Positions 16,646-25,566 of a DNA stretch of 64,000 bases are shown here, in pieces. Under the pieces are notes generated by a model. The model was not told the DNA's origin. It made no database searches and saw only the letters and a list, made by a program, of their open reading frames with translations. Each line of letters begins with the position of its first letter. Within the stretch, counting starts at the first letter, position 1. The stretch covers positions 2,046,001 through 2,110,000 of the forward strand of contig NZ_CP048751.1 in NCBI RefSeq assembly GCF_011064825.1, read 5' to 3'. Source of the stretch: Brevundimonas mediterranea (GTDB taxonomy: Bacteria > Pseudomonadota > Alphaproteobacteria > Caulobacterales > Caulobacteraceae). Position numbers and translations under genes: made by a program.

Positions 16646-18109
16646 ATGAAATCCTTCTTCCAGCCCCGCCCCTCCCCCGATGCGGCGGAGACCGCCGAGC
16701 TGCGCAGCATGATGGCGGCGGTTCAGCGGTCGCAGGCCGTGATCGAGTTCGAGCTGGACGGCACCATCATCTCGGCCAATCCGAACTTCCTCGCGGTGAT
16801 CGGCTATGAGCTGGCCGAGGTTAAGGGCCGCCATCACCGCATGCTGATGGACCCCGCCGAGGCCGCCTCGCCCGCCTACACGGACTTCTGGCGTCGGCTG
16901 AACGCGGGCGAGTTCATCGCAGACAAGTTCATCCGCTATGGCAAGGGCGGCGCCCGTGCAGTGATCGAGGCCAGTTACAACCCGATCTTCGGCGCTGACG
17001 GCAAACCCTACAAGGTCGTCAAGTTCGCGACCGACGTCACGGCTGCGGAGGTCGAGCGCGAGCGCCGCGCCGAGGCTGATCGCGTGGCGGCCGAAGTTCA
17101 GGCTTCCGTCGTCCAGGCCACGGGGCGCGGCCTGTCGGCCATGGCGGCCGGCGACCTGTCGTATCGGATCGGCGAGGCCTTCCCCGGCGACTACGCCATT
17201 CTGCGCGAGGACTTCAACCGCGCCATGGCGGCCCTGGATGAGGCGGTCGCCGTCATCCGCGGCAACGCGGGGTCCATGCAGTCGGGCGCCAATGAAATCA
17301 GCAGCGCAGCCGAGGATCTGTCGCGTCGCACCGAACGTCAGGCCGCCGGTCTGGAGCAGACCGCCGCCGCCCTGGACGAGATCACCGCCACCGTCCGCAA
17401 GGCGGCTGAGAACGCTCAGGCTGCGGATGTGGTCGTGGGCCAGACCCGCAGCCAGGCCGAGACTGGCGGCGCCGTCGTCCAGCGCGCCATCACAGCCATG
17501 GGCGAGATCGAGAAATCCTCCGATCAGATCGGCCAGATCATCGGCGTCATCGATGAAATCGCCTTCCAGACCAACCTTCTGGCCCTGAACGCCGGGGTCG
17601 AGGCGGCGCGCGCGGGCGAAGCCGGTCGCGGCTTTGCCGTGGTGGCCTCCGAAGTTCGGGCCCTGGCCCAGCGGTCGGCGGACTCGGCGCGGGAGATCAA
17701 GACCCTGATCTCGACCAGCAGCACCCAGGTCAAGAGCGGGGTCGTGCTGGTCCGCGAATCCGGCGAGGCCCTGTCGGCCATCGCCGTGCGCATCAACGAC
17801 ATCACCCATCTGATGGGCGAGATCCGCGCCTCGACCCAGGAACAGGCCCTGGCCCTAGCCGAGGTCAATACGGCCGTGAACGAGATGGACCAGGTCACCC
17901 AGCAAAACGCCGCGATGGTCGAGGAATCGACCGCCGCCAGCCTGAGCCTGAGCCGCGAGGCGTCGGACCTGACGCAACTGGTCGGGCGGTTCCAGGTCAG
18001 CGAGGACGGCGCCGACCGTTCTCCGACTCCGATCCGTGACGCCCACGCCCGGATCGCGGCCTTTGCGGCCGTTCGGGCGCCGGCCCGCTCGCGTCAGGCG
18101 GGCTTCTAG
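16646..18109 (+). CDS. Cytoplasmic PAS-domain methyl-accepting chemotaxis protein
   Basis: The 487-residue receptor has no transmembrane helix, so it is a soluble sensor. The N terminus holds a PAS domain (about residues 25-140: VIEFELDGTIISANPNFLAVIGY and the PAC-like YNPIFGADGKPYKVVKFATDVT), perhaps binding haem or flavin for redox sensing. A HAMP-like linker is followed by the signalling coiled coil, whose hairpin tip is [44 protein letters not shown]. It ends in RQAGF, not a CheR-docking pentapeptide. It probably controls CheA through CheW. Its stop shares a CTAG with the convergent ATP-grasp gene. Confidence 0.93.
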   Translation: MKSFFQPRPSPDAAETAELRSMMAAVQRSQAVIEFELDGTIISANPNFLAVIGYELAEVKGRHHRMLMDPAEAASPAYTDFWRRLNAGEFIADKFIRYGKGGARAVIEASYNPIFGADGKPYKVVKFATDVTAAEVERERRAEADRVAAEVQASVVQATGRGLSAMAAGDLSYRIGEAFPGDYAILREDFNRAMAALDEAVAVIRGNAGSMQSGANEISSAAEDLSRRTERQAAGLEQTAAALDEITATVRKAAENAQAADVVVGQTRSQAETGGAVVQRAITAMGEIEKSSDQIGQIIGVIDEIAFQTNLLALNAGVEAARAGEAGRGFAVVASEVRALAQRSADSAREIKTLISTSSTQVKSGVVLVRESGEALSAIAVRINDITHLMGEIRASTQEQALALAEVNTAVNEMDQVTQQNAAMVEESTAASLSLSREASDLTQLVGRFQVSEDGADRSPTPIRDAHARIAAFAAVRAPARSRQAGF

Positions 18110-18978
18110 CCGCCCAGCCGTTCGCTGACGGCGCGGGCGAACCCAGCGCCGTCGGCCGGATCATGGTCCAAGTAGAAGTCGGGCTCGATCAGTTCCGCCT
18201 CCATCAGCACCCAGGCGCCGGCGTCGTCGCGGGCCATATCAATGCGGGCGTAGAGCAGCGGCTCCTCGATGGCGGCCAGCACCTGTTCGGCCAGGGCCAT
18301 CGCCGCCGCGTCCGGCGTCACGGCCGTATAGAGGCCGCCGAACTGGATCTGGATGCGGAAGTCGCCGGGCACAGGCCGCTTGTTGACCGCATGGCTGAAC
18401 CGGCCGCCGAAGAAGAGCAGCGAGGTCTCGCCCTCGGTCTCGATCGATTTCAGATAGGGCTGGATCATGGCCGGGCCTTGCGGGGCATCGGTCAGAGGCT
18501 GGCCGGGCGTGAGACGCAGGGTGCGGAAGGCTCCGGCCGAGACGGTCGGCTTGACGATCAGCACCGGGGCTCCAGTTTCCGCAAAGGCCGCATCCACCTG
18601 GTCCTGAGTGATCGCCTCGCTCGACCGCGTCGGCGGAATGGGCACGCCCTTGTCGACCAGTCGCGCCAGATAGGTCTTGTCCGAGTTCCAGCCCAGCACC
18701 GAGGCCGAATTGGCGACCGGCAGGCCCGCTTCGGTCCAGGTCACGCAGGCCTTCAGCCAGCGGGCATGGTCGCGGTGATAGCCCCAGGCGATGACCGGCA
18801 GGATCAGGTCATAGGCGGCCAGAGCCGAGGCGTCCTCGACATGATCGGTCCAGGGCGTCGCCGTAACCGTCGCGCCGGTCCCTTCCAGCGTCGCCGTCAG
18901 CCTTGTCAGCACCTCGGGCCAGCGGCCGATGTAGGATTTGTCGGTCGGATCGGGGGTCAGGACGGCGATCTGGGTCAT
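18106..18978 (-). CDS. ATP-grasp ligase-like protein
   Basis: The 290-residue protein resembles ATP-grasp enzymes related to RimK and glutathione synthetase, which join a carboxylate to an amine or thiol using ATP. Visible parts are an N-terminal pre-ATP-grasp domain (IAVLTPDPTDKSY, YDLILPVIAWGYHRDHARW), the nucleotide-binding strand APVLIVKPTVSAGAFRT, and the metal-binding end LLYARIDMARDDAGAWVLMEAELIEPDFYLD. The substrate is not predictable. The start at 18978 is supported by GGAGG four bases upstream. It is divergent from a PfkB-family kinase, with a perfect inverted repeat between them. Confidence 0.82.
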   Translation of the reverse strand: MTQIAVLTPDPTDKSYIGRWPEVLTRLTATLEGTGATVTATPWTDHVEDASALAAYDLILPVIAWGYHRDHARWLKACVTWTEAGLPVANSASVLGWNSDKTYLARLVDKGVPIPPTRSSEAITQDQVDAAFAETGAPVLIVKPTVSAGAFRTLRLTPGQPLTDAPQGPAMIQPYLKSIETEGETSLLFFGGRFSHAVNKRPVPGDFRIQIQFGGLYTAVTPDAAAMALAEQVLAAIEEPLLYARIDMARDDAGAWVLMEAELIEPDFYLDHDPADGAGFARAVSERLGG

Positions 18979-19006
18979 GACGCCTCCGTATCGCAACCCG
19001 CCGACG

Positions 19007-19028
19007 CATATAAGGGCTTCCTTATATG
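19007..19028. promoter_or_regulatory. Perfect 22-bp inverted repeat in a divergent promoter
   Basis: CATATAAGG-GCTT-CCTTATATG has two 9-base arms with no mismatch. It sits 29 bases from the ATP-grasp start and 43 bases from the kinase start, the only AT-rich block in the 92-base gap. The position fits a shared operator that a dimeric regulator could use to control both directions, or overlapping -10 elements. Confidence 0.55.
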
Positions 19029-19070
19029 TTTTCGGGTGACGTGCGGGCCTTCAACCGCTAAGGCGCGACC

Positions 19071-20087
19071 ATGACCCAGAACACCGCCCAATATGACGTC
19101 TGCGCTGTCGGCAACGCCATCGTCGACGTGCTCAGCCCCTGTGACGCCGCCTTCCTGACGGCCCAGGACCTGGCCCCCAACTCGATGCAGCTGGTCGACG
19201 CCGAACGCAGCGCCGCCCTGTATGACGCCATGGCGCCGGGGGTCGAGGCCTCGGGCGGATCGGCCGGCAACACCGTGGCGGGCGTCGGCTCGTTCGGCGG
19301 CCGGGCGGCCTATATCGGCAAGGTGGCCGATGATGTCCTGGGCGAGGTGTTCAGCCACGACATCCGCGCCGCCGGCGTCCACTTCGACACCCCGGTCCTG
19401 AACGGCGGGGCGGACAACGGCTTCGGCACCGGCCGTTGCCTGATCAACGTCCTGTCGGACGGGGCGCGGACCATGGCGACCTTCCTGGGCGCCGCCAACC
19501 AGCTGTACGCCGACGACATCGACGAGGCCCTGATCGGGGCCAGCCAGATCGTCTATCTGGAAGGCTATCTGTTCGACCCGGCCCCGGCCCGCGCCGCCTT
19601 CGAACGCGCCGCCGCCGCCGCGCACAAGGCCGGCCGCAAGGTGGCCATCACCCTGTCGGACACCTTCGTCGTCGCCCGCTGGCGGGCCGAACTGCTGAGC
19701 TTCATCGAACAGTCGGCCGACATCGTCCTGGCCAACGAAGCCGAACTGGCCGCCCTGTTCGAAACCGAAGATTTTGACGCCGCCGCCGCGAAACTGGCCG
19801 CCATCGTCGAGATCGCCGCCGTGACGCGTGGCGAGCACGGCTCGGTGGTGATCGCCGGCGACGAGCGGGTGACGGTCGCCGCCTATCCGGTCGCCAAGGT
19901 CATCGACACCACGGGCGCCGGCGACCAGTACGCCGCCGGCTTCCTGCTGGGCGTCGCGCGCGGCCTGACGCTGGAAGAGGCCGGCAAGCTGGGCTCGCTT
20001 GCCGCCTCCGAAGTCATCGCCCACTGGGGCCCGCGGCCGATGGTGAAACTGGCCGATCTGGCCGGTGAAGCCGGATTGAGGCTGTAA
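19071..20087 (+). CDS. PfkB-family kinase, adenosine kinase-like
   Basis: The 338-residue protein is a ribokinase-fold kinase. The N-terminal part (DVCAVGNAIVDVLS, then ASGGSAGNTVAGVGSFGGRAAYIGKVADD) contains the GG substrate-binding motif. The C-terminal signature is VIDTTGAGDQYAAGFL, with the catalytic Asp in GAGD. Alphaproteobacterial proteins of this type are usually annotated as adenosine kinase, which salvages adenosine to AMP, but a sugar substrate cannot be excluded from sequence alone. It is divergent from the ATP-grasp gene and is followed by a large palindromic element. Confidence 0.88.
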   Translation: MTQNTAQYDVCAVGNAIVDVLSPCDAAFLTAQDLAPNSMQLVDAERSAALYDAMAPGVEASGGSAGNTVAGVGSFGGRAAYIGKVADDVLGEVFSHDIRAAGVHFDTPVLNGGADNGFGTGRCLINVLSDGARTMATFLGAANQLYADDIDEALIGASQIVYLEGYLFDPAPARAAFERAAAAAHKAGRKVAITLSDTFVVARWRAELLSFIEQSADIVLANEAELAALFETEDFDAAAAKLAAIVEIAAVTRGEHGSVVIAGDERVTVAAYPVAKVIDTTGAGDQYAAGFLLGVARGLTLEEAGKLGSLAASEVIAHWGPRPMVKLADLAGEAGLRL

Positions 20088-20093
20088 ACGATT

Positions 20094-20242
20094 CTTCCTT
20101 CTCCCCTTGCGGGAGAAGGTGGCCGAGCGCAGCGAGGTCGGATGAGGGGTCGGCGGATGCACGACGACCCTGTCCGACCCAACATCTAACAACCCCTCAT
20201 CCGGCCCTTCGGGCCACCTTCTCCCGCAAGGGGAGAAGGAAG
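20094..20242. repeat. Large palindromic element between convergent genes (copy 1)
   Basis: A 31-base arm (20094-20124) is perfectly complementary to 20212-20242, and an inner pair GGATGAGGGGT (20140-20150) matches ACCCCTCATCC (20192-20202). Each outer arm is itself a hairpin (CTTCTCCC, loop, GGGAGAAG). It fills the gap between the converging PfkB and Rieske oxygenase genes, so it probably terminates both. Related architecture recurs at 24674 and 45478. Confidence 0.85.
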
Positions 20243-20247
20243 CGGAT

Positions 20248-21378
20248 TCAGCTCTTCCACCGCAGCGTCGTGGGCTGGATCGGGTTGACGAACGGCCGCC
20301 CCTCAGCCCGGCTCTTCGCCCATTCGCGCTTCAGCTGCTGGTACCATTTGGCCTGTTTGTCGGCGTCGTCGATCCAGATCAGGGCGGGGTCGTAGCGCAG
20401 GCCTTCGTTCTGCAGGTTCACCATGCCGCCGTCCTGTTTCAGGAAGGCGACCACCCCCATGCGCAGGAAGGGCTTGGCCAGGTCGAAGACCCAGTGGTCC
20501 GACCAGAAGATCTGGGTGATGCGGGTCCTGGTCTCGCTGATCGGGGTCAGGCAGGTCAGGGCCAGGACCTGTTTCTCCCCGACCTGGATATGCTCCCAGC
20601 GATAGCCGGGCAGGCGGAAGGTGATCTCCGTCGCCGGGGCGCCGCCCAGGATCCTGTAGAGCCGGCTGTTGGATGAGGGGGTGTGACGCACCATGGCCCA
20701 GCCGAAGTCGGCGGGGGCGAAGGCCTTGGCCTTTTCGTGCATCGAATGTTCGGACCGCCACCACCATTGCTGGTGGACATAGGGGCCGTGGGCGGGGTCC
20801 ATCAGGCCGACGACGGCGTGGTCGATATGGCTGTCGAACTCCATGGCCTCGACCAGTTTCGGGCCTGATCCGACCACGCCCGGGAAGACGGGGGGCTCGT
20901 GGTCCGGCTCCATGGGATTGCGGGCGTCGGACGCCATCCAGACGAAGACCATGCCCTGGCTCTCGCGCACCGGAAAGGCGCGCACCTTGATGCGGTTCGC
21001 TTCGAAGGCCTGATCCTCGACCAGGGACGGAATGGCGGCGCAGACTCCGTCGGGGCGGAAGCGCCAGCCGTGATAGGGGCATTCGATGGTCTCGCCCTCG
21101 CCGGGCTTTTCGACCAGTTTCCCGGCTGACAGGGGCGCGGCGCGGTGGGGGCAGATGTCGCGCATCGCATAGACGGCGCCCGCGCGTGTGCGGCCGATCA
21201 GGACGGGCTCGCCCATGATCTCGTAGCGTTTCAAGCCGGCCGGAGCGACGTCGCGGGACAGGGCGACGAAGTACCAGGCGTCGGCGACGAATCCCTTGCC
21301 GAAGGGCTGGGCGCCCGCCTTTGAGGGGGCGGCTTCGGCTTGAGGGGACTGGACGGGGGGAGCGTCTACAGGCTTCAT
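20248..21378 (-). CDS. Rieske-type aromatic ring-hydroxylating oxygenase, alpha subunit
   Basis: The 376-residue protein has an N-terminal Rieske [2Fe-2S] domain with CPHRAAPLS and CPYHGWRF. The C-terminal domain carries the mononuclear iron site, of which DHAVVGLMDPAHGPYVHQQWWW holds two histidine ligands. The size and layout fit vanillate demethylase/PaO-like single-component oxygenases, which O-demethylate or hydroxylate aromatic or hydrophobic substrates. No ferredoxin reductase partner lies nearby, so electrons must come from elsewhere. The ATG at 21378 is followed by an unusual Pro/Ala-rich leader of about 25 residues. Confidence 0.9.
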   Translation of the reverse strand: MKPVDAPPVQSPQAEAAPSKAGAQPFGKGFVADAWYFVALSRDVAPAGLKRYEIMGEPVLIGRTRAGAVYAMRDICPHRAAPLSAGKLVEKPGEGETIECPYHGWRFRPDGVCAAIPSLVEDQAFEANRIKVRAFPVRESQGMVFVWMASDARNPMEPDHEPPVFPGVVGSGPKLVEAMEFDSHIDHAVVGLMDPAHGPYVHQQWWWRSEHSMHEKAKAFAPADFGWAMVRHTPSSNSRLYRILGGAPATEITFRLPGYRWEHIQVGEKQVLALTCLTPISETRTRITQIFWSDHWVFDLAKPFLRMGVVAFLKQDGGMVNLQNEGLRYDPALIWIDDADKQAKWYQQLKREWAKSRAEGRPFVNPIQPTTLRWKS

Positions 21379-21487
21379 GAGCGCCTTCTAACAGAGGGAC
21401 GCGGGGTCTGTCCTCCCGGAGCTCATAGAGAACTTTGCAAGATAAAGTAGAGGTGGCATAACGGCCGTCTCACAGGGGAGTTTCGCC

Positions 21488-22453
21488 ATGTTTCGCGCCT
21501 TAGGTTTCGCCGCCGTGCTGTTCGCCGCCACCGCTGTTCAAACTCCGGCTGGGGCCCAGGACGGGCATGGGGCCCATCCCGAGGTCGGCCACGGTCATCA
21601 TCACGCGGAGTTCGCCTCCGACCGCATCCACGTCCGCGTGGACGGGGATATGGACGGACGCGACATCATCCTGATCCCCGGCCTCAGCTCCTCGCCCGAG
21701 ATCTGGCAGGGGACGGTGGATCACCTGACGGCCCAGGACGGCGTCGGCTGGCGCGTCCATCGCATCCATGTCCAGGGTTTCGCCGGCGCCCCGGCCGAGG
21801 GCAATGCTCAAGGCGCGACGCCGACGCCGGTCGCCGCCCCGGTCGCCGAGGAGATCGCCCGCTATATCCGCGAGCAGGAGCTGATCAAGCCGGCCGTCGT
21901 CGGCCATTCGATGGGCGGGACCATCGGCCTGATGTTGGCGGTGCGCCATCCGGACAGCGTCGGCAAGCTGATGGTGGTGGACATGATCCCCTTCATGGGC
22001 GCCATGTTCGGCCCGCCCGGAACCACGGCCGAGGCGGTGACGCCGGTCGCGGACCAGATCTGGGCCGCGCAGGCCAATAGCCCGCGCGAGGCCTATGTCG
22101 CCCAGGCGACCACGGCCATCACCGGCATGATTAACACCGAGAGCCGCCGCGAGGCGGCGCTGGAAGACATGCGGGCCAGCGACCAGAAGGTCTCGGCCGC
22201 CGCCTTCCGCGAGCTGGTGACCACCGACCTGCGGCCCGAACTGGCGAAGATCACGGCCCCGACCGAGGTGCTGTACGTCAAGTTCAACGGCCCGCGCATG
22301 ACGCCCCAGATCACCGACGCCATCTATCAGATGTCCTTCGCCAACCTGCCGGGCGTGGCGCTGAAACGGATCGACGACAGCGCCCATTTCATCATGTTCG
22401 ACCAGCCCCAGGCCTTCTACGGCGAACTGGACGCCTTTCTTTCGGCGAAATAG
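21488..22453 (+). CDS. Secreted alpha/beta hydrolase with histidine-rich N terminus
   Basis: The 321-residue protein begins with a signal peptide (MFRALGFAAVLFAATAVQTPAGAQ), so it is periplasmic or secreted. Right after the cleavage site is a histidine-rich stretch (six His between residues 27 and 39). The hydrolase fold shows IILIPGLSSSPEIW (oxyanion hole) and nucleophile Ser141 in VVGHSMGGTIGL, with the catalytic His in DDSAHFIMFDQP. The substrate is unknown; esters or lactones are plausible. It stands alone upstream of the penicillin-binding protein gene. Confidence 0.88.
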   Translation: MFRALGFAAVLFAATAVQTPAGAQDGHGAHPEVGHGHHHAEFASDRIHVRVDGDMDGRDIILIPGLSSSPEIWQGTVDHLTAQDGVGWRVHRIHVQGFAGAPAEGNAQGATPTPVAAPVAEEIARYIREQELIKPAVVGHSMGGTIGLMLAVRHPDSVGKLMVVDMIPFMGAMFGPPGTTAEAVTPVADQIWAAQANSPREAYVAQATTAITGMINTESRREAALEDMRASDQKVSAAAFRELVTTDLRPELAKITAPTEVLYVKFNGPRMTPQITDAIYQMSFANLPGVALKRIDDSAHFIMFDQPQAFYGELDAFLSAK

Positions 22454-22559
22454 CCGCTCACGGTCGCGTGATATCGACGGGGCCGTTTCGGCGGCGGTTC
22501 ATACGCGATACATGTCCGTAGAGCTTAATCCCGCTGAGCGCGGCATCTGAAGGAAAGTC

Positions 22560-24671
22560 ATGGCGGGTCCAGGGTTCGGGGGCGGGCAGCAGGGCGGCGC
22601 AAAGCCGGCTCGCACGCGGCTGCAACAGGCGCTCTACTGGGGCGCGGTGCTGGCCGTCTGGGGACTGATCTTCCTGGTGGTCTTCTTCGCCGTGTTCGCG
22701 CGCGGCCTGCCGGACACGTCCAGCCTGTATAATGTCGATCGTCAGCCCTCGATCACCTATCTGGACCGCAACGGCGCCCTGATCGCCACCCGGGGCACCC
22801 AGATGGCGCCGCCCGCCGACCTGGACTCCCTGCCCGACTATGTGCCGGCCGCCTTCATCGCCATTGAGGACCGGCGCTTCTATCACCACCCCGGTTTCGA
22901 CCCCATCGGCATGATGCGGGCGGCGGCGACCAATATGCGCGCAGGCCGGGTGGTGCAGGGCGGCTCGACCCTGACGCAGCAACTGGCCAAGAACCTGTTC
23001 CTGACGCCCGACCAGAACCTGCGCCGCAAGGTGCAGGAACTGATGCTGGCGGTGTGGCTGGAGATGAAATTCTCCAAGAAGGAAATCCTGGCCCTGTATC
23101 TGAACCGGGTCTATTTCGGCGCCGGCGCCTATGGGATCGAGGCGGCGTCGCAACGCTATTTCGACAAGTCGGCCAAGGATCTGACGGTCGGCGAGGCCGC
23201 GCTTCTGGCCGGGCTGCTGAAGGCGCCCTCGCGCTATTCGCCCGTGTCCGAGAGCGAGCGGGCCGCCACCCGCGCCACCGTCGTGCTGAACGAGATGGAA
23301 GAGGCCGGGGTCATCACCGCCGCCCAGCGCGAGGAGGCCGTGACCCAGCCGATCATCGTGTCGCGCACCCTGGCGACCCAGCACGCCCAGTATTTCATCG
23401 ACTGGCTGGACCAGTCGATCCGCGGCCTGGTCGGCGAACCGACCGAGGACATGGTGGTCGAGACCACCCTGGACCTGACGCTGCAGACGGCCGCCGAACG
23501 GTCGGTGCGCCGCATTCTGGACCGTGACGAGCGCAAGGGCGTCGAACAGGCGGCCCTGGTCGCCCTGGACGGCGACGGCCGGGTGCGGGCCATGATCGGC
23601 GGCGGCTCCTATGCCGACAGCCAGTTCAACCGCGCCGTCGAGGCGCGTCGCCAGGCGGGCTCGGCCTTCAAGCCCTTCGTCTATCTGGCGGCGGTCGAGG
23701 CCGGCTATACGCCCCAGACCCCGGTGGTCGATCAGCCGATCACCATCGGCAACTGGTCGCCCAAGAACTATTCCAACACCTTCAGCGGAAACATGACCCT
23801 GGCCCAGGCTGTGGCCCAGTCGACCAATACGGTGGCGGCCTATGTCGCCGACCAGATCGGACGCGACAGCGTGGCCCGCGCCGCGCGCCGCCTGGGCATC
23901 GAGAGCCGCATCGGTCTGGAGCCCGCCATGGCGCTCGGCGCCGTCGAGGTCTCGCCGCTGGAGATGGCCACCGCCTATGACGCCTTCGCCAACGGCGGTC
24001 GCCGGGTCGAGGCCTATGGCATCAGCCGCATCCGCACCCCCCAGGGCCGGGTCATCTATCAGCGGGCCAGCGGCCAGAGCGGCCAGGCGATCAACAATCC
24101 GTCGCTGTACTACATGAACCAGATGTTGCGCGGGGTCATGACATCGGGCACCGGGCGCAGCGCGGCCATCGCCGGGCGCGATCTGGCGGGCAAGTCGGGC
24201 ACGACCTCGGACTACAAGGACGCCTGGTTCGTCGGCTACACCGGCGGCTTCGTCACCGCCGTCTGGGTGGGCAAGGACGACAACACCGCCATGCGCGGCG
24301 TGACCGGCGGCTCGTCGCCCGCCGCCATCTGGAAGGGCTTCATGGAGGCGGCCCTGCCGCGCCTGAACGCGCCGCGCATCCCGGACGGCCCGCCCATGCC
24401 CGAGGGCTGGACCGCGCCGGATCCCGTCGGCGACCTGATGTCGGGTCTGGGCCAGGGCGGTCTGGACGAAGGTGGAGCCCCGGTCGAGCCGGTCGATCCG
24501 AGCCTGGGCGACCCCTATGTGGAAGAGCCGGCCCAGCAGCCGTCTCAATCGGCGTCGAGGGCGCCGGTCGTTCGCCCCACCTCGCCCCAGCCCGCCCCGC
24601 GCGACACGCCGGACCAACAGCTCGAAGGCCGTTTGCCGGCCGAGAAGCGAAGCGACCCGTTGTTCTTCTGA
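22560..24671 (+). CDS. Class A penicillin-binding protein (PBP1A family)
   Basis: This bifunctional peptidoglycan synthase polymerises glycan strands and cross-links peptides. The 703-residue protein has a cytoplasmic start, a transmembrane anchor (YWGAVLAVWGLIFLVVFFAVF), a glycosyltransferase domain with Glu103 in AIEDRRFYHHPGFD and the VQGGSTLTQQLAKN motif, and a transpeptidase domain with SxxK at Ser368-Lys371 (GSAFKPF), SxN in QSTNTV and KSGTTSDYKDAWFVGYT. A Pro/Gln/Ser-rich tail of about 90 residues follows. Caulobacterales carry several such paralogues, so I give no symbol. It is followed by palindromic element copy 2. Confidence 0.95.
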   Translation: MAGPGFGGGQQGGAKPARTRLQQALYWGAVLAVWGLIFLVVFFAVFARGLPDTSSLYNVDRQPSITYLDRNGALIATRGTQMAPPADLDSLPDYVPAAFIAIEDRRFYHHPGFDPIGMMRAAATNMRAGRVVQGGSTLTQQLAKNLFLTPDQNLRRKVQELMLAVWLEMKFSKKEILALYLNRVYFGAGAYGIEAASQRYFDKSAKDLTVGEAALLAGLLKAPSRYSPVSESERAATRATVVLNEMEEAGVITAAQREEAVTQPIIVSRTLATQHAQYFIDWLDQSIRGLVGEPTEDMVVETTLDLTLQTAAERSVRRILDRDERKGVEQAALVALDGDGRVRAMIGGGSYADSQFNRAVEARRQAGSAFKPFVYLAAVEAGYTPQTPVVDQPITIGNWSPKNYSNTFSGNMTLAQAVAQSTNTVAAYVADQIGRDSVARAARRLGIESRIGLEPAMALGAVEVSPLEMATAYDAFANGGRRVEAYGISRIRTPQGRVIYQRASGQSGQAINNPSLYYMNQMLRGVMTSGTGRSAAIAGRDLAGKSGTTSDYKDAWFVGYTGGFVTAVWVGKDDNTAMRGVTGGSSPAAIWKGFMEAALPRLNAPRIPDGPPMPEGWTAPDPVGDLMSGLGQGGLDEGGAPVEPVDPSLGDPYVEEPAQQPSQSASRAPVVRPTSPQPAPRDTPDQQLEGRLPAEKRSDPLFF

Positions 24672-24673
24672 TC

Positions 24674-24832
24674 CTCCCCCGTCGGGGGAGGGGGACCGCC
24701 GCGCTCTTCGCGCGGGGGTGGAGGGGGGCGACACAGGCTCGCTGTTTGTGAAGGCGCCGCCTTAGCGGCGCTCTCTTGCCCCCTCCGTCTCGGCGCTACG
24801 CGCCGGTCCACCTCCCCCAAGGGGGGATGAGT
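24674..24832. repeat. Palindromic element between convergent genes (copy 2)
   Basis: It opens with CCTCCCCC-GTC-GGGGGAGG (24674-24692) three bases past the PBP stop and closes with CCTCCCCC-AA-GGGGGG in the opposite orientation just before the stop of the reverse-strand metallopeptidase gene. An inner hairpin, GCGCCGC-CTTA-GCGGCGC, lies between. The layout matches the elements at 20094 and 45478, again at a convergent junction, so a two-way terminator is likely. Confidence 0.75.
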
Positions 24833-24837
24833 GGGTT

Positions 24838-25566
24838 CTATCGCCCTACCGCATGAAGCGCGGCGCCATAGTCCTTCAGCCATTTGCGCCAGGGCTTGTG
24901 GTCGCCGACCAGGCGTTCGACGACCGACCAGTAGGCCGGGCTGTGGTCGGCGTGGACCAGGTGGGCGACCTCGTGGGCGGCCAGATAGTCGATGACCGGC
25001 GGCGGGGCCATGATGACGCGCCAGGAATAGCGGATGGTGCGGTTGTGCGGGCTGCACGAGCCCCAGCGGGATCGGGTGTCGGCGATGGAGACCGTGACCG
25101 GCGCCTGGCCCAGGGCGCGCAGATGATGGTCGGTGCGGTCCAACAGCGTGCTGCGCGCCTCGCGCTTCAGCAGGTTCTCGACCCGGCGGGCGTAGGCCTC
25201 GCCCTCGCCGCCCGAGCGGATGACGGTTCCGTCCTCGACCAGGCGGGCCGCGCCGGCGCCGGGCGTCGCCTCCAGGCGGACCGGGCGGCCGCGCAATGAG
25301 ATGACCTGGCCGGGCTCCAGCGGTCGGCCCTTGGGCCGCACCGCCAGGCGTTCGGAGATCCAGACGCTTTTCGAACGGGCGAAGGCCACGGCCTGGGCCA
25401 GGCCGCGTTCGGTCGGGGCGATCACCACCGCCTCGCCCGCGCGCGCATCGATCCGCACCGACAGACGCCGGGCGCGGGGATTGACCGACAGTCTCAGTGT
25501 GGGGCCGGAACCGGAGCCTAGGCCCCCGTCGTCAAGCGGCAGACGCTGACCGTTGCGATACGCCAC
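24838..25566 (-). CDS. YgjP-like zinc metallopeptidase (M48/SprT-like)
   Basis: The 242-residue protein contains the zinc motif AAHEVAHLVHADHSPAYW, that is HExxH with a downstream His, together with the YgjP signature RWGSCS and the NRTIRYSWRVIMAPP strand. Members are intracellular, with no signal peptide here. The physiological substrate is unknown. The chosen ATG at 25566 overlaps the end of the PHA depolymerase gene by 35 bases; no better downstream start is seen, so the two genes are probably co-transcribed. Confidence 0.88.
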   Translation of the reverse strand: MAYRNGQRLPLDDGGLGSGSGPTLRLSVNPRARRLSVRIDARAGEAVVIAPTERGLAQAVAFARSKSVWISERLAVRPKGRPLEPGQVISLRGRPVRLEATPGAGAARLVEDGTVIRSGGEGEAYARRVENLLKREARSTLLDRTDHHLRALGQAPVTVSIADTRSRWGSCSPHNRTIRYSWRVIMAPPPVIDYLAAHEVAHLVHADHSPAYWSVVERLVGDHKPWRKWLKDYGAALHAVGR

